Shown one piece after another: positions 6,458 to 13,234 of a stretch of 14,462 nucleotides of DNA (position 1 is its first letter; each line of letters opens with the position of its first letter). The notes below the pieces were generated by a model, which did no database searches, had not been told where the DNA came from, and saw only the letters and a program-made list of their open reading frames with translations. Both the position numbers and the translations under genes were made by a program. The stretch is from positions 1 to 14,462 of the forward strand of contig JALHTB010000142.1 of the NCBI GenBank assembly GCA_022865625.1, read 5' to 3'. The stretch comes from Candidatus Bathyarchaeota archaeon (GTDB lineage: Archaea; Thermoproteota; Bathyarchaeia; 40CM-2-53-6; FEN-987).

Positions 6458-7828
6458 TCCACGTCAACACGCATCAAGAGAATCTACGATTGGATTGACA
6501 AGCGATACAACATTTCGCCGCTTATAGGAGAAGCTCAGAGAAGCATCAACTTCGCTCTGCCGAGTTCGCTGACGAGGCAGAACAGATCCAAGATCTTCTG
6601 GCTCACTTACCCCTACTACTACGCCGGGGCGATCACAGCCTTTCTCGCTATTCTGCAAGGAGTCACCGGTCTCCTTCTGGCTTTCCACTACGTGCCTTCC
6701 GCCATCGGCGACCCAGGAACCCCAACGGAAGCATACCTGAGCGTTCAGAACATCATGAAGAACATCCCGCTCGGAGCACTCATCAGGGGCGTTCATCAGT
6801 GGGGTGCGAACCTCCTGGTCGCCGCATTGGCAATTCACGCGCTCTGGGCGTTCTTCCGCAGCCCGTACAGGGTCGGCCGCGAGATCTCCTGGATTTTAGG
6901 AGTTGCTCTGTTAGGGCTGGCGCTCGCGTACTCGTTTTCCGGTTACCTCCTCCCTTGGGATCAGCTCGGTTACTGGGCAGCAACGATCAGCGTCCAGATA
7001 ATGAGGGCGATCCCGGTGCTGGGGGACTTGATTGCGAGGATACTTCTCGGCGGAACCGTCCTGTCGCCCATCACGCTCGTGAGGATGTACTTCTATCACG
7101 TGTGCCTGCTACCTGTCATAGCCGTGGTCCTAGTCGGCATACACATGGTGCTGGTGGTACTCCAAGGAGTGTCTGAGCCTGAAGAAGCCTGGAAGCCCTC
7201 AGCGAACAAAGAAATTCAAACTGGAAAGCAGGAAGGTCCACTCTTCGGACCGTTCCTGCCGCACCAGATTACTCCGGTCCTGATCATCTCGCTAGTCACT
7301 CTTGGAGTAGCCCTGCTCTTGGGGGCATTCGCCGTCCAGATGCCTGGTGATCCAGCGAACAAGTTCCTCACGCCGCAGTTCATAGCGCCCGAGTGGTATT
7401 TCCTCTGGGCGTATGGACTTCTCAAGTGGATCGGATGGGTCTATGATCTCATACATTTCGTTCCGCCGGCCACAGTCTTCGGAATTGACCTAGTGAGCGC
7501 AAAGGTTGTCGGTATATTGATCGCGGGTGCAATGTTCATCGCGCTTCTCCTGCTACCCCTGATTGACCGCGGAACCGAAGTGCGCACACTCAGGAGACCA
7601 TTGAAGACCGCCATCGGGGCGTGGGCTATCGGACTCTTGTCGACTCTGACGCTCTACGCGCTCAATGAGATCCTCTCGTCTAGCATCTCAATTCCAATCG
7701 ACACCATGAACATGACATTGGGATCGATTGTCATCGTGGTCCCGCTGCTGATTGCCGTACCTGTATACGTGATACTTCGCCGCAATGCCATGAGAGCCGC
7801 TGAGGACTCGACTCACTCGCATTCATAG
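6458..7828 (+). CDS. Cytochrome b, full length with b6-type haem spacing (start unresolved)
   Basis: The membrane core of a quinol-oxidising Rieske/cytochrome b complex, about 456 residues with N- and C-terminal halves fused. Numbering from 6458, the haem ligands are His113/His127 (14 apart) and His214/His229 (15 apart). The uneven spacing is that of cytochrome b6 and related Gram-positive and archaeal proteins, not mitochondrial cytochrome b. LLPWDQLGYW (about 164-173) and the Qo-site PEWY (311-314) are intact. No Cys matches the b6 residue that holds the extra c-type haem. Conserved sequence (RIYDWIDKRYNISPL) starts at about 6479, but the frame has no ATG, GTG or TTG before GTG 6692, which would remove the first helix. 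ATG 6454, one base after the Rieske stop, is in another frame. The coordinates give the open frame after the stop at 6455. Confidence 0.92.
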   Translation, partial: STSTRIKRIYDWIDKRYNISPLIGEAQRSINFALPSSLTRQNRSKIFWLTYPYYYAGAITAFLAILQGVTGLLLAFHYVPSAIGDPGTPTEAYLSVQNIMKNIPLGALIRGVHQWGANLLVAALAIHALWAFFRSPYRVGREISWILGVALLGLALAYSFSGYLLPWDQLGYWAATISVQIMRAIPVLGDLIARILLGGTVLSPITLVRMYFYHVCLLPVIAVVLVGIHMVLVVLQGVSEPEEAWKPSANKEIQTGKQEGPLFGPFLPHQITPVLIISLVTLGVALLLGAFAVQMPGDPANKFLTPQFIAPEWYFLWAYGLLKWIGWVYDLIHFVPPATVFGIDLVSAKVVGILIAGAMFIALLLLPLIDRGTEVRTLRRPLKTAIGAWAIGLLSTLTLYALNEILSSSISIPIDTMNMTLGSIVIVVPLLIAVPVYVILRRNAMRAAEDSTHSHS

Positions 7829-7839
7829 GAGACACACAA

Positions 7840-9765
7840 ATGGAAATCATCAGAGACATCTTCCAACACGTTCCCCTACCCTTCATCATCGCTTGGTACG
7901 CCATCGGCGTCATCACTGCGTATCTCTTCATCACTGGCATCAGACGACACGTGCGTGCATGGAAGCAGGGAAGACCAGAGCAGATCCCAGGAAGCGCACT
8001 CTCGAGACTTGAGAGACTCATCTGCTTCGGCATGGCACAAGCGAAGATTCTCAACAAGAGATTCAACGGAACCATGCACGTGCTCATCTCGATAATCGGT
8101 TTTCTTCTACTCGTCGGAATGTTCTTTCCAATTCTGAAAGATGTTGTAGGCTACCTGGCTCTGTTATTCGGCTTGGGGCTGATTCTGCTCGAATACAAAC
8201 GCCTCAAGGCCTCTGGACCTCCGCTTGAGACTGCTTGGGAGGACTCCTTCATCTATGGAGTCATAGTCGCGATGGCTGTCTCCGGATTCCTCATGATGGG
8301 AGTCAACACTTGGGCTTGGGACTCCCCAGCCGGAGAAGTACTCACACCATTCTTCGAACCGCTGGGCCCAAAGGTGCTCGTGGAACTGTATCCGACACTC
8401 TTTCTGATTCACTCGGCGCTGGTCTTCTCACTGATCGCATACATACCGAACTCGAGACTGATCCATCTGATCACCGCACCGTGGAATGTGTACAGTACGC
8501 CAATTACTGTGAAGGGCGAGCTGACAACCCCGTTCGATCTCAAACAGATGCTTGAGAGCGGCAACTTCGATGTCAAGGTGGGCGCGACGGAGATCAATGA
8601 CTTCACGTGGCGTCAGAAACTTAGCTTCGACGCCTGCACACTCTGCCAACGCTGCTCGGACGCATGCCCTGCAAAGGCGAGCGGAACGAAACTGTCACCG
8701 ATGCATCTCATACTGAAACTGAAGAACCTCGAGCTGCAGCCCCCCAGTAGCGCCAGACAACTGCATGGGGAAACGGTGGACCCAGAAGAACTGTGGGCTT
8801 GCACTACCTGCCGAGCATGTGTTGAGGAATGTCCAGTTCTGATTCAACACACTGAGGCCATCTTCGATATGCGTAGGCACTTGATGGCAGACGGAAAGGT
8901 GGACCGAAAGAAGCGAGACCTCATCACCTTCCTCACAAACGTCGGCAATACTTACGGACTCCCAAGCGGAGAACGAGCCAAATGGGCAGAAGGACTTGAT
9001 GTCAAGCTCTGGGGAGAAGAACCCGACCAAGAATATCTCTACTGGGTCGGATGCGCCGGCTCATACGATACCCGAAACCAAATGGTCTCCCGAGCCCTCG
9101 TCAAGATCATGAGGGCCGCGCAGGTCAAGTTCGGAATTCTGGGAAACGAGGAGAAGTGTAACTGTGAGGTTGCACGTCGAGTCGGAGAGGAGGGAAGGTT
9201 CCAGCAGACAGCGATGGAACTGATCGAGATGATGAGCAAGAAGGGTATCAAGAAGATAGTCACCCAATGCCCTCACTGCTACAACACGTTCAAGAACGAG
9301 TACCCGAGGTTCGGCGGCAAATTCGAGGTCATACACCACACGCAACTAATATCGAGGCTATTGGGCGAGGGAAGACTGAAACTCGGGAAAGAACTCGATC
9401 AGACAATCACATACCACGACCCATGCTATCTTGGCAGATACAACGATGAATACGAGACTCCGCGGTCGATCATTCATACCATTTCGAATGGCAGATTGGT
9501 TGAGATGCCGCGATCGCGTGCCAAGAGTTTCTGCTGTGGCGGCGGTGGAGGAAACACATGGTACACAGTAGAGGTGCAGAAGAAGTGCAGTGCGATCAGG
9601 ATCGAGGAGGCTCAGCAGCTGGCCCCGAATGTGCTTGCGGCTGCCTGCCCCTACTGCATCTCGATGTTTGAGGACGCCTCGAAGGTTCTCGGAACCTCAG
9701 AGAAGATGCTGATAAGAGACATCGCCGAGCTTGTGGCGGACGCGCTGGAACAGTCAGTATCATAA
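7840..9765 (+). CDS. Membrane-bound Fe-S/CCG-domain oxidoreductase, EtfD/EMO-like (ETF:quinone)
   Basis: A 641-residue fusion. The N-terminal third (about 1-215) is a five-helix membrane domain resembling the NarI/HdrE cytochrome b subunit, with His80, His191 and His209 as possible haem ligands. A ferredoxin-like part follows with two [4Fe-4S] motifs (Cys266/269/272/276 and Cys321/324/327/331). Then come two CCG (HdrD/GlpC-type) domains: the second is canonical (Cys529, Cys565-Cys566, CPYC 603-606); the first has CNC (440-442) instead of CC, then CPHC (477-480). The same architecture occurs in EtfD of Mycobacterium (Rv0338c) and in the ETF:menaquinone oxidoreductases (EMO) of fatty-acid-oxidising syntrophs. 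The next two genes are etfB and etfA, so transfer from ETF to membrane quinone is the likely role; a heterodisulfide-reductase-like role is less likely. GGAG lies eight bases before the ATG; 11 bases separate it from cytochrome b. Confidence 0.88.
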   Translation: MEIIRDIFQHVPLPFIIAWYAIGVITAYLFITGIRRHVRAWKQGRPEQIPGSALSRLERLICFGMAQAKILNKRFNGTMHVLISIIGFLLLVGMFFPILKDVVGYLALLFGLGLILLEYKRLKASGPPLETAWEDSFIYGVIVAMAVSGFLMMGVNTWAWDSPAGEVLTPFFEPLGPKVLVELYPTLFLIHSALVFSLIAYIPNSRLIHLITAPWNVYSTPITVKGELTTPFDLKQMLESGNFDVKVGATEINDFTWRQKLSFDACTLCQRCSDACPAKASGTKLSPMHLILKLKNLELQPPSSARQLHGETVDPEELWACTTCRACVEECPVLIQHTEAIFDMRRHLMADGKVDRKKRDLITFLTNVGNTYGLPSGERAKWAEGLDVKLWGEEPDQEYLYWVGCAGSYDTRNQMVSRALVKIMRAAQVKFGILGNEEKCNCEVARRVGEEGRFQQTAMELIEMMSKKGIKKIVTQCPHCYNTFKNEYPRFGGKFEVIHHTQLISRLLGEGRLKLGKELDQTITYHDPCYLGRYNDEYETPRSIIHTISNGRLVEMPRSRAKSFCCGGGGGNTWYTVEVQKKCSAIRIEEAQQLAPNVLAAACPYCISMFEDASKVLGTSEKMLIRDIAELVADALEQSVS

Positions 9766-9811
9766 ACCCTAAGGCGACATAGGTCCGAGCCCGCGTGGTG
9801 GAGTAGGAACC

Positions 9812-10606
9812 ATGCCTAGCATGATTGTGCTTGCCAAGCAGGTCTTCTACACGCAGGACCTGCGAATCGACCGAACGAACAAGAAGCTCATCACAGAAGG
9901 CGTAGCTCGCGTGATCAGCGAGTCAGACAAGAATGCCATCGAGGAAGCCGTCAGACTAAAGGAGAAAGTCGGGGGAAAGATCACTGTCCTCACTATGGGG
10001 CCAGCCCAGGCGAAGGAAACACTCCGTGAAGCCATAGCCATGGGAGCCGACGAAGGCTACATGCTGTCAGGCCCAGAGTTCGAGAATTCGGACGCTCACG
10101 CAACGGCGACCGCACTAGCGGCCGCCATTGGAAAGATCGGACAGTTCGACATGATTCTCTGCGGGGAGACATCCGAAGACCAGTACTCCTTCCAAGTCGG
10201 ACCTAGAGTAGCTGAGAACCTGAATCTTCCTCAGATAACCTACGCCGTCAAGGTCACTCTGCAAGATGGGAAGATTGTTGCGGATAGGAACCTAGAGGAT
10301 TGCTACGAGACAGTCGAATCCAAGCTACCGGTCTTCATTACGGTCTCACGGGAGATCAACGAGCCGAGACTTCCCACATTGATGGCCATAATGGCTGCCT
10401 CAAAGAAGCCTATGACCGCATGGACAGCCAACGACATAGGATTGAAACCTAACGAACTCGGACGAGAAGGCTCCCTGACAGAGCCTCTGAAATCCGCTGT
10501 TGCCACCGGAGAAAGGAAGAGGATTGTAGTACAGGGCGAGCCTGCGGAAGCTGCTGAGAAGCTTGTGACGACTCTCATTAGTGAGGGAGTGTTGAAAGCA
10601 AGTTGA
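9812..10606 (+). CDS. etfB: Electron transfer flavoprotein beta subunit
   Basis: A 264-residue ETF beta subunit; with EtfA it carries electrons from flavin-linked dehydrogenases. Family features are the N-terminal VLAKQV strand with the following RIDRTNKKLITEG segment, SESDKNAIEEAVRLKE (37-52), LTMGPAQAKETLREAIAMGADE (about 60-81) and the nucleotide-binding GETSEDQYSFQVGPRVAENL (118-137). The C-terminal arm, PRLPTLMAIMAASKKP, wraps the partner subunit in known structures. ATG 9812 is chosen because GGTGGAG lies eight bases upstream; ATG 9821 is also in frame. Whether this ETF bifurcates electrons (flavin plus NADH site) or is a simple carrier cannot be settled by eye. The adjacent membrane oxidoreductase without a ferredoxin partner favours a quinone-directed carrier. 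Confidence 0.95.
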   Translation: MPSMIVLAKQVFYTQDLRIDRTNKKLITEGVARVISESDKNAIEEAVRLKEKVGGKITVLTMGPAQAKETLREAIAMGADEGYMLSGPEFENSDAHATATALAAAIGKIGQFDMILCGETSEDQYSFQVGPRVAENLNLPQITYAVKVTLQDGKIVADRNLEDCYETVESKLPVFITVSREINEPRLPTLMAIMAASKKPMTAWTANDIGLKPNELGREGSLTEPLKSAVATGERKRIVVQGEPAEAAEKLVTTLISEGVLKAS

Positions 10607-11592
10607 CAGCATCAGAGAAACACGAAGGAGTCTGGGTATTCTCCGAAGCCCCCAATGTTGCCAGGGAACTACTCTCCAAGGGGCGCGATCTATCAGGAAA
10701 ACTTGGAACCCATCTTGCGGCAGTTTCTATTGGCGAAGACGTTTCAGAAACGAGCAAGGATCTCATAGCCTTCGGTGCTGACAAGGTCTACACTGCTCAG
10801 GACGCGTCGCTGAAGACATTCCAAGTCCATCCATACTCAGAAGCGCTCACTGATATGGTTCAGACCTACAAGCCGGACGTCGTGCTCATCGGCGCAACCA
10901 GAAGTGGTCTGGAACTAGCAGCCAGACTCGCGGAACGCCTCAAGACCGGGTGCTGTACAGAATGCTCGAAACTGGATATAGACATCGAGAAGAAGTGCGT
11001 GGTTGTTGATCGCCTGATACTCGGGGGGAACATAACGGAGACGTTGACTGTTCGATCCAAGCCACAGATCTTCACGCTTCCCAAAGGGGTCTTCCAACCG
11101 TTAGGTAAAGATCCGAGCCGAACTGGAGAGATCGTGAAGGTCCAGCCAAAGCTGACCGAATCTCCGGTCAAAGTGCTTGACCGCAAACCAAAACAGTTTG
11201 CAGGTGTGAGGATCACCGACGCTGAGGCGATTGTCTCGTTCGGACGCGGCCTCAAGAACAAAGAGGACATTCCAGTAGTCGAAGGACTTGCGAAAACCAT
11301 CAACGGTGTGGTGGGCTGCTCGCGTCCAATCGCTGAAGACCTGAAATGGCTTCCTGTGGACCAGTACGTTGGACTGTCTGGTCAGAAAGTAGCTCCGAAA
11401 CTGTACATCGCATGTGGTATCTCCGGGCAGATCCAGCACATTACAGGCATACAGAACGCACGCGTTGTGGTCGCGGTGAACACCGACTCAAAGGCCCCTA
11501 TCTTTGAGTATTCGGACTATGGAATCGTCGGAGACCTCTACAAGATTGTGCCGGCCATAGTGGAGGCCTATCGCAAACTGTCCAGCAAGTAG
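10603..11592 (+). CDS. etfA: Electron transfer flavoprotein alpha subunit
   Basis: A 329-residue ETF alpha subunit, the usual length. The N-terminal domain (about 1-200) contains KPDVVLIGATRSGLELAARLAERL (90-113). The C-terminal FAD-binding domain is textbook: VGCSRPIAED (237-246), LPVDQYVGLSGQKVAPKLYI (250-269), GISGQIQHITGIQNA (272-286) and VNTDSKAPIFEYSDYGIVGD (292-311). The start is TTG 10603, whose last two bases are shared with the etfB stop (TTGA, four-base overlap), so the subunits are translationally coupled as expected for a 1:1 heterodimer. Cys117, Cys118 and Cys121 form a small cluster in the N-terminal domain; I attach no function to it. This is the last gene of the operon; the flavoprotein on the other strand ends 12 bases further on. 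Confidence 0.95.
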   Translation: MTASEKHEGVWVFSEAPNVARELLSKGRDLSGKLGTHLAAVSIGEDVSETSKDLIAFGADKVYTAQDASLKTFQVHPYSEALTDMVQTYKPDVVLIGATRSGLELAARLAERLKTGCCTECSKLDIDIEKKCVVVDRLILGGNITETLTVRSKPQIFTLPKGVFQPLGKDPSRTGEIVKVQPKLTESPVKVLDRKPKQFAGVRITDAEAIVSFGRGLKNKEDIPVVEGLAKTINGVVGCSRPIAEDLKWLPVDQYVGLSGQKVAPKLYIACGISGQIQHITGIQNARVVVAVNTDSKAPIFEYSDYGIVGDLYKIVPAIVEAYRKLSSK

Positions 11593-11604
11593 ACGACCAT
11601 TAAC

Positions 11605-12861
11605 TCATACATGCGGCCGTCGAGCACTGACCTCTCTTGAGTTCATAATGAACGGTAGCGAAAGCACTGAAGAATAGAGCAGACTGATTGCGAGTCGAGG
11701 GTCGAGCCCCAGCCGTGCAAGTATCCTCCCCTGCGCGTCTATGTCATCCGCCCTGCCAAGCACATCGCCGACATTGAGCGAGCGAGCGACCGAGAAGATC
11801 CTCTCCAATTGACGATCTGGTAATCTGAATAACATCCTCCTGATGGCTCGCATGACCTTGAGGTCGTAACCAATCTCGCCCTTCCAACGCCTCTCATACT
11901 TTGAAAGAAACGACTCGGAAACATCTCTCCTTGCGATTGCCTCGTGTGCGATTTCTCCTGCTGCCCTTCCGCAGACGAGGCTGAACACGATGCCTCCTCC
12001 GGTGGTCGGCTTAACCTGTTGCGCAGAATCGCCCACAATCAGCATCCCGGGGTAGTATGTCTTGGAGATTGGCCCTCCAAGAGGCATAGGGTGAAAGGAT
12101 GCGTCATGCTGTTTTGTGCCCTTCAGTTTACGAGACGCCTGCAGATGTCGCGTCATGAACCTCTCGAGGAGGAAGCGCGGATTTCCTTCGCGAGTAGCCA
12201 ATCCGACTTTCGCGGATCCGTCTCGCCAAGGTATTATCCAGGCAAAGAACCCGGGCGCATACTTCGATCCAAGATAGATCTCAACCATATCGCGATCTAG
12301 ATCGTTCACTCGCTCGACGTGGACTTGAGCTGAGTTGATCCACATCGATCTGTGACGTTCGCTTGCGAGTCGATCAGGTGTGAGTGTAGGTGCTGCACCC
12401 TCGCAGTCGATGATGAGACCGCACTTGAGTGTGCGAGATTCACGGCCGGCCCCAACTTGCACTTGAATTGGCTCACTGCTGTGTGTGTGAATCGACACGG
12501 CTCGCGAATTGAACTGTATTTGCGCTCCAGCCTTTTCGGCTCTGGTGGCCATATGTTCATCGAAGGCTTTCCGATCGAGAACCCACGTGATCGGGTCTTG
12601 ACGCTCAAGTCGGACAGACTGGCCTGACGGGGAATGGAAGATTGCACCGCGTATCTGATTCTTGATGATTCCTTCAGGTGGCGATATGCCCAAGCGCTTC
12701 ATGCTATTGATGCCGACATGTCCTGAGCAATGTGACGGGATCCCGACTCGATTGTGTTCCTCGAGGACGAGAACGCTCGATCCCAAGGAGGCCACGGTTT
12801 CGGCTGTCGTAGCCCCGGCTACTCCAGCGCCAACTACAATGACGTCAAAGCTCGAGTTCAC
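11605..12861 (-). CDS. Geranylgeranyl-reductase-family FAD oxidoreductase
   Basis: A 418-residue flavoprotein of the p-hydroxybenzoate-hydroxylase-like superfamily. GAGVAG (11-16) after a beta strand is the FAD-binding loop, with the ribose-binding acidic residue in VLEEH (32-36). IPSHCSGHVG (41-50) carries the Cys typical of archaeal geranylgeranyl reductases. GFFAWIIP (204-211) resembles their YxWxFP substrate motif. VGDSAQQVKPTTGGGI (276-291) is the second FAD contact. Such enzymes saturate isoprenoid chains of archaeal lipids or quinones (MenJ in mycobacteria), while related FixC/ETF-QO proteins accept electrons from ETF. Its position tail-to-tail with etfA leaves both open, but the motifs favour an isoprenoid reductase. 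The GTG start at 12861 has only a weak ribosome site. A TATA-like box and a palindrome lie upstream. Confidence 0.82.
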   Translation of the reverse strand: MNSSFDVIVVGAGVAGATTAETVASLGSSVLVLEEHNRVGIPSHCSGHVGINSMKRLGISPPEGIIKNQIRGAIFHSPSGQSVRLERQDPITWVLDRKAFDEHMATRAEKAGAQIQFNSRAVSIHTHSSEPIQVQVGAGRESRTLKCGLIIDCEGAAPTLTPDRLASERHRSMWINSAQVHVERVNDLDRDMVEIYLGSKYAPGFFAWIIPWRDGSAKVGLATREGNPRFLLERFMTRHLQASRKLKGTKQHDASFHPMPLGGPISKTYYPGMLIVGDSAQQVKPTTGGGIVFSLVCGRAAGEIAHEAIARRDVSESFLSKYERRWKGEIGYDLKVMRAIRRMLFRLPDRQLERIFSVARSLNVGDVLGRADDIDAQGRILARLGLDPRLAISLLYSSVLSLPFIMNSREVSARRPHV

Positions 12862-12916
12862 TGGTTCTGCCTGCCTTGGTGAAGTGCAGCCTCTTGACTG
12901 AGAGCCGAAAGGTTGA

Positions 12917-12931
12917 CGCTCGTTTCGAGCG
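12917..12931. promoter_or_regulatory. Perfect inverted repeat, possible operator
   Basis: CGCTCG and CGAGCG, six perfect pairs, flank a three-base TTT (plus strand). The repeat lies between the 3' end of the winged-helix gene (12978) and the flavoprotein start (12861). It sits just downstream of the TATA-like box at 12941-12948, over the predicted initiation site near 12918, where a bound repressor would block transcription. It could instead form an RNA hairpin after the winged-helix gene, but no U-run follows. Confidence 0.35.
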
Positions 12932-12940
12932 CGGTTCAGC

Positions 12941-12948
12941 TAGATAAG
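12941..12948 (-). promoter_or_regulatory. TATA-like box for the flavoprotein gene
   Basis: The minus-strand octamer CTTATCTA is identical to the one upstream of the 4150-5148 gene. It is centred about 84 bases before GTG 12861, which would give a leader of about 57 bases. Placement in a gap between two same-strand genes suggests the flavoprotein can be transcribed independently of the Cdc48/winged-helix pair. Confidence 0.35.
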
Positions 12949-12977
12949 GGTCGTGAGGGCCTGCAGTAGATACCGAA

Positions 12978-13214
12978 TTACGCGTGTCTGTGCTCGACCA
13001 GTTCTACTCTTCTCTTTCCTTTCATGAGCCGAGTCACTCTTAGGATCCCGTTGAGTTCGAGTTTGAGGAGGACAGTGTTGAGTTCTCTGAAGCTAATTTC
13101 GCCGTAGCTCTCCTTGACCTCGTCTAGGAGATCGTCGTCAGCGAGCGGCCCTTTGCGTTGAAGAACCTCGACAACAGCCAAATTGAGGGGACGGGGCCCC
13201 CAGACCTTGTTCAT
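12978..13214 (-). CDS. Small winged-helix DNA-binding protein
   Basis: A 78-residue protein with a winged-helix layout: helix 1 LNLAVVEVLQRKG (10-22), helix 2 ADDDLLDEVKESYG (25-38), recognition helix SFRELNTVLLKLELNGI (41-57), then a basic beta wing, LRVTRLMKGKRRVELVE (58-74). The size leaves room for little else, so it probably acts as a dimer or as a partner of another protein. It starts 20 bases after the Cdc48 stop, so it is likely co-transcribed with it. It could regulate the palindrome just downstream, but that is inference. Archaeal genomes carry many such small regulators and I cannot name the subfamily. ATG 13214 is the only good start; the ribosome site is weak. Confidence 0.7.
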   Translation of the reverse strand: MNKVWGPRPLNLAVVEVLQRKGPLADDDLLDEVKESYGEISFRELNTVLLKLELNGILRVTRLMKGKRRVELVEHRHA

Positions 13215-13234
13215 CTAGCTCTTTCACAGCCTCT

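Noticed and set aside
10951..10965. Cys cluster in EtfA (117, 118, 121) as a possible metal site
   Set aside because: One Cys near here is common in EtfA; there is no full ligand set and nothing else supports a cofactor.
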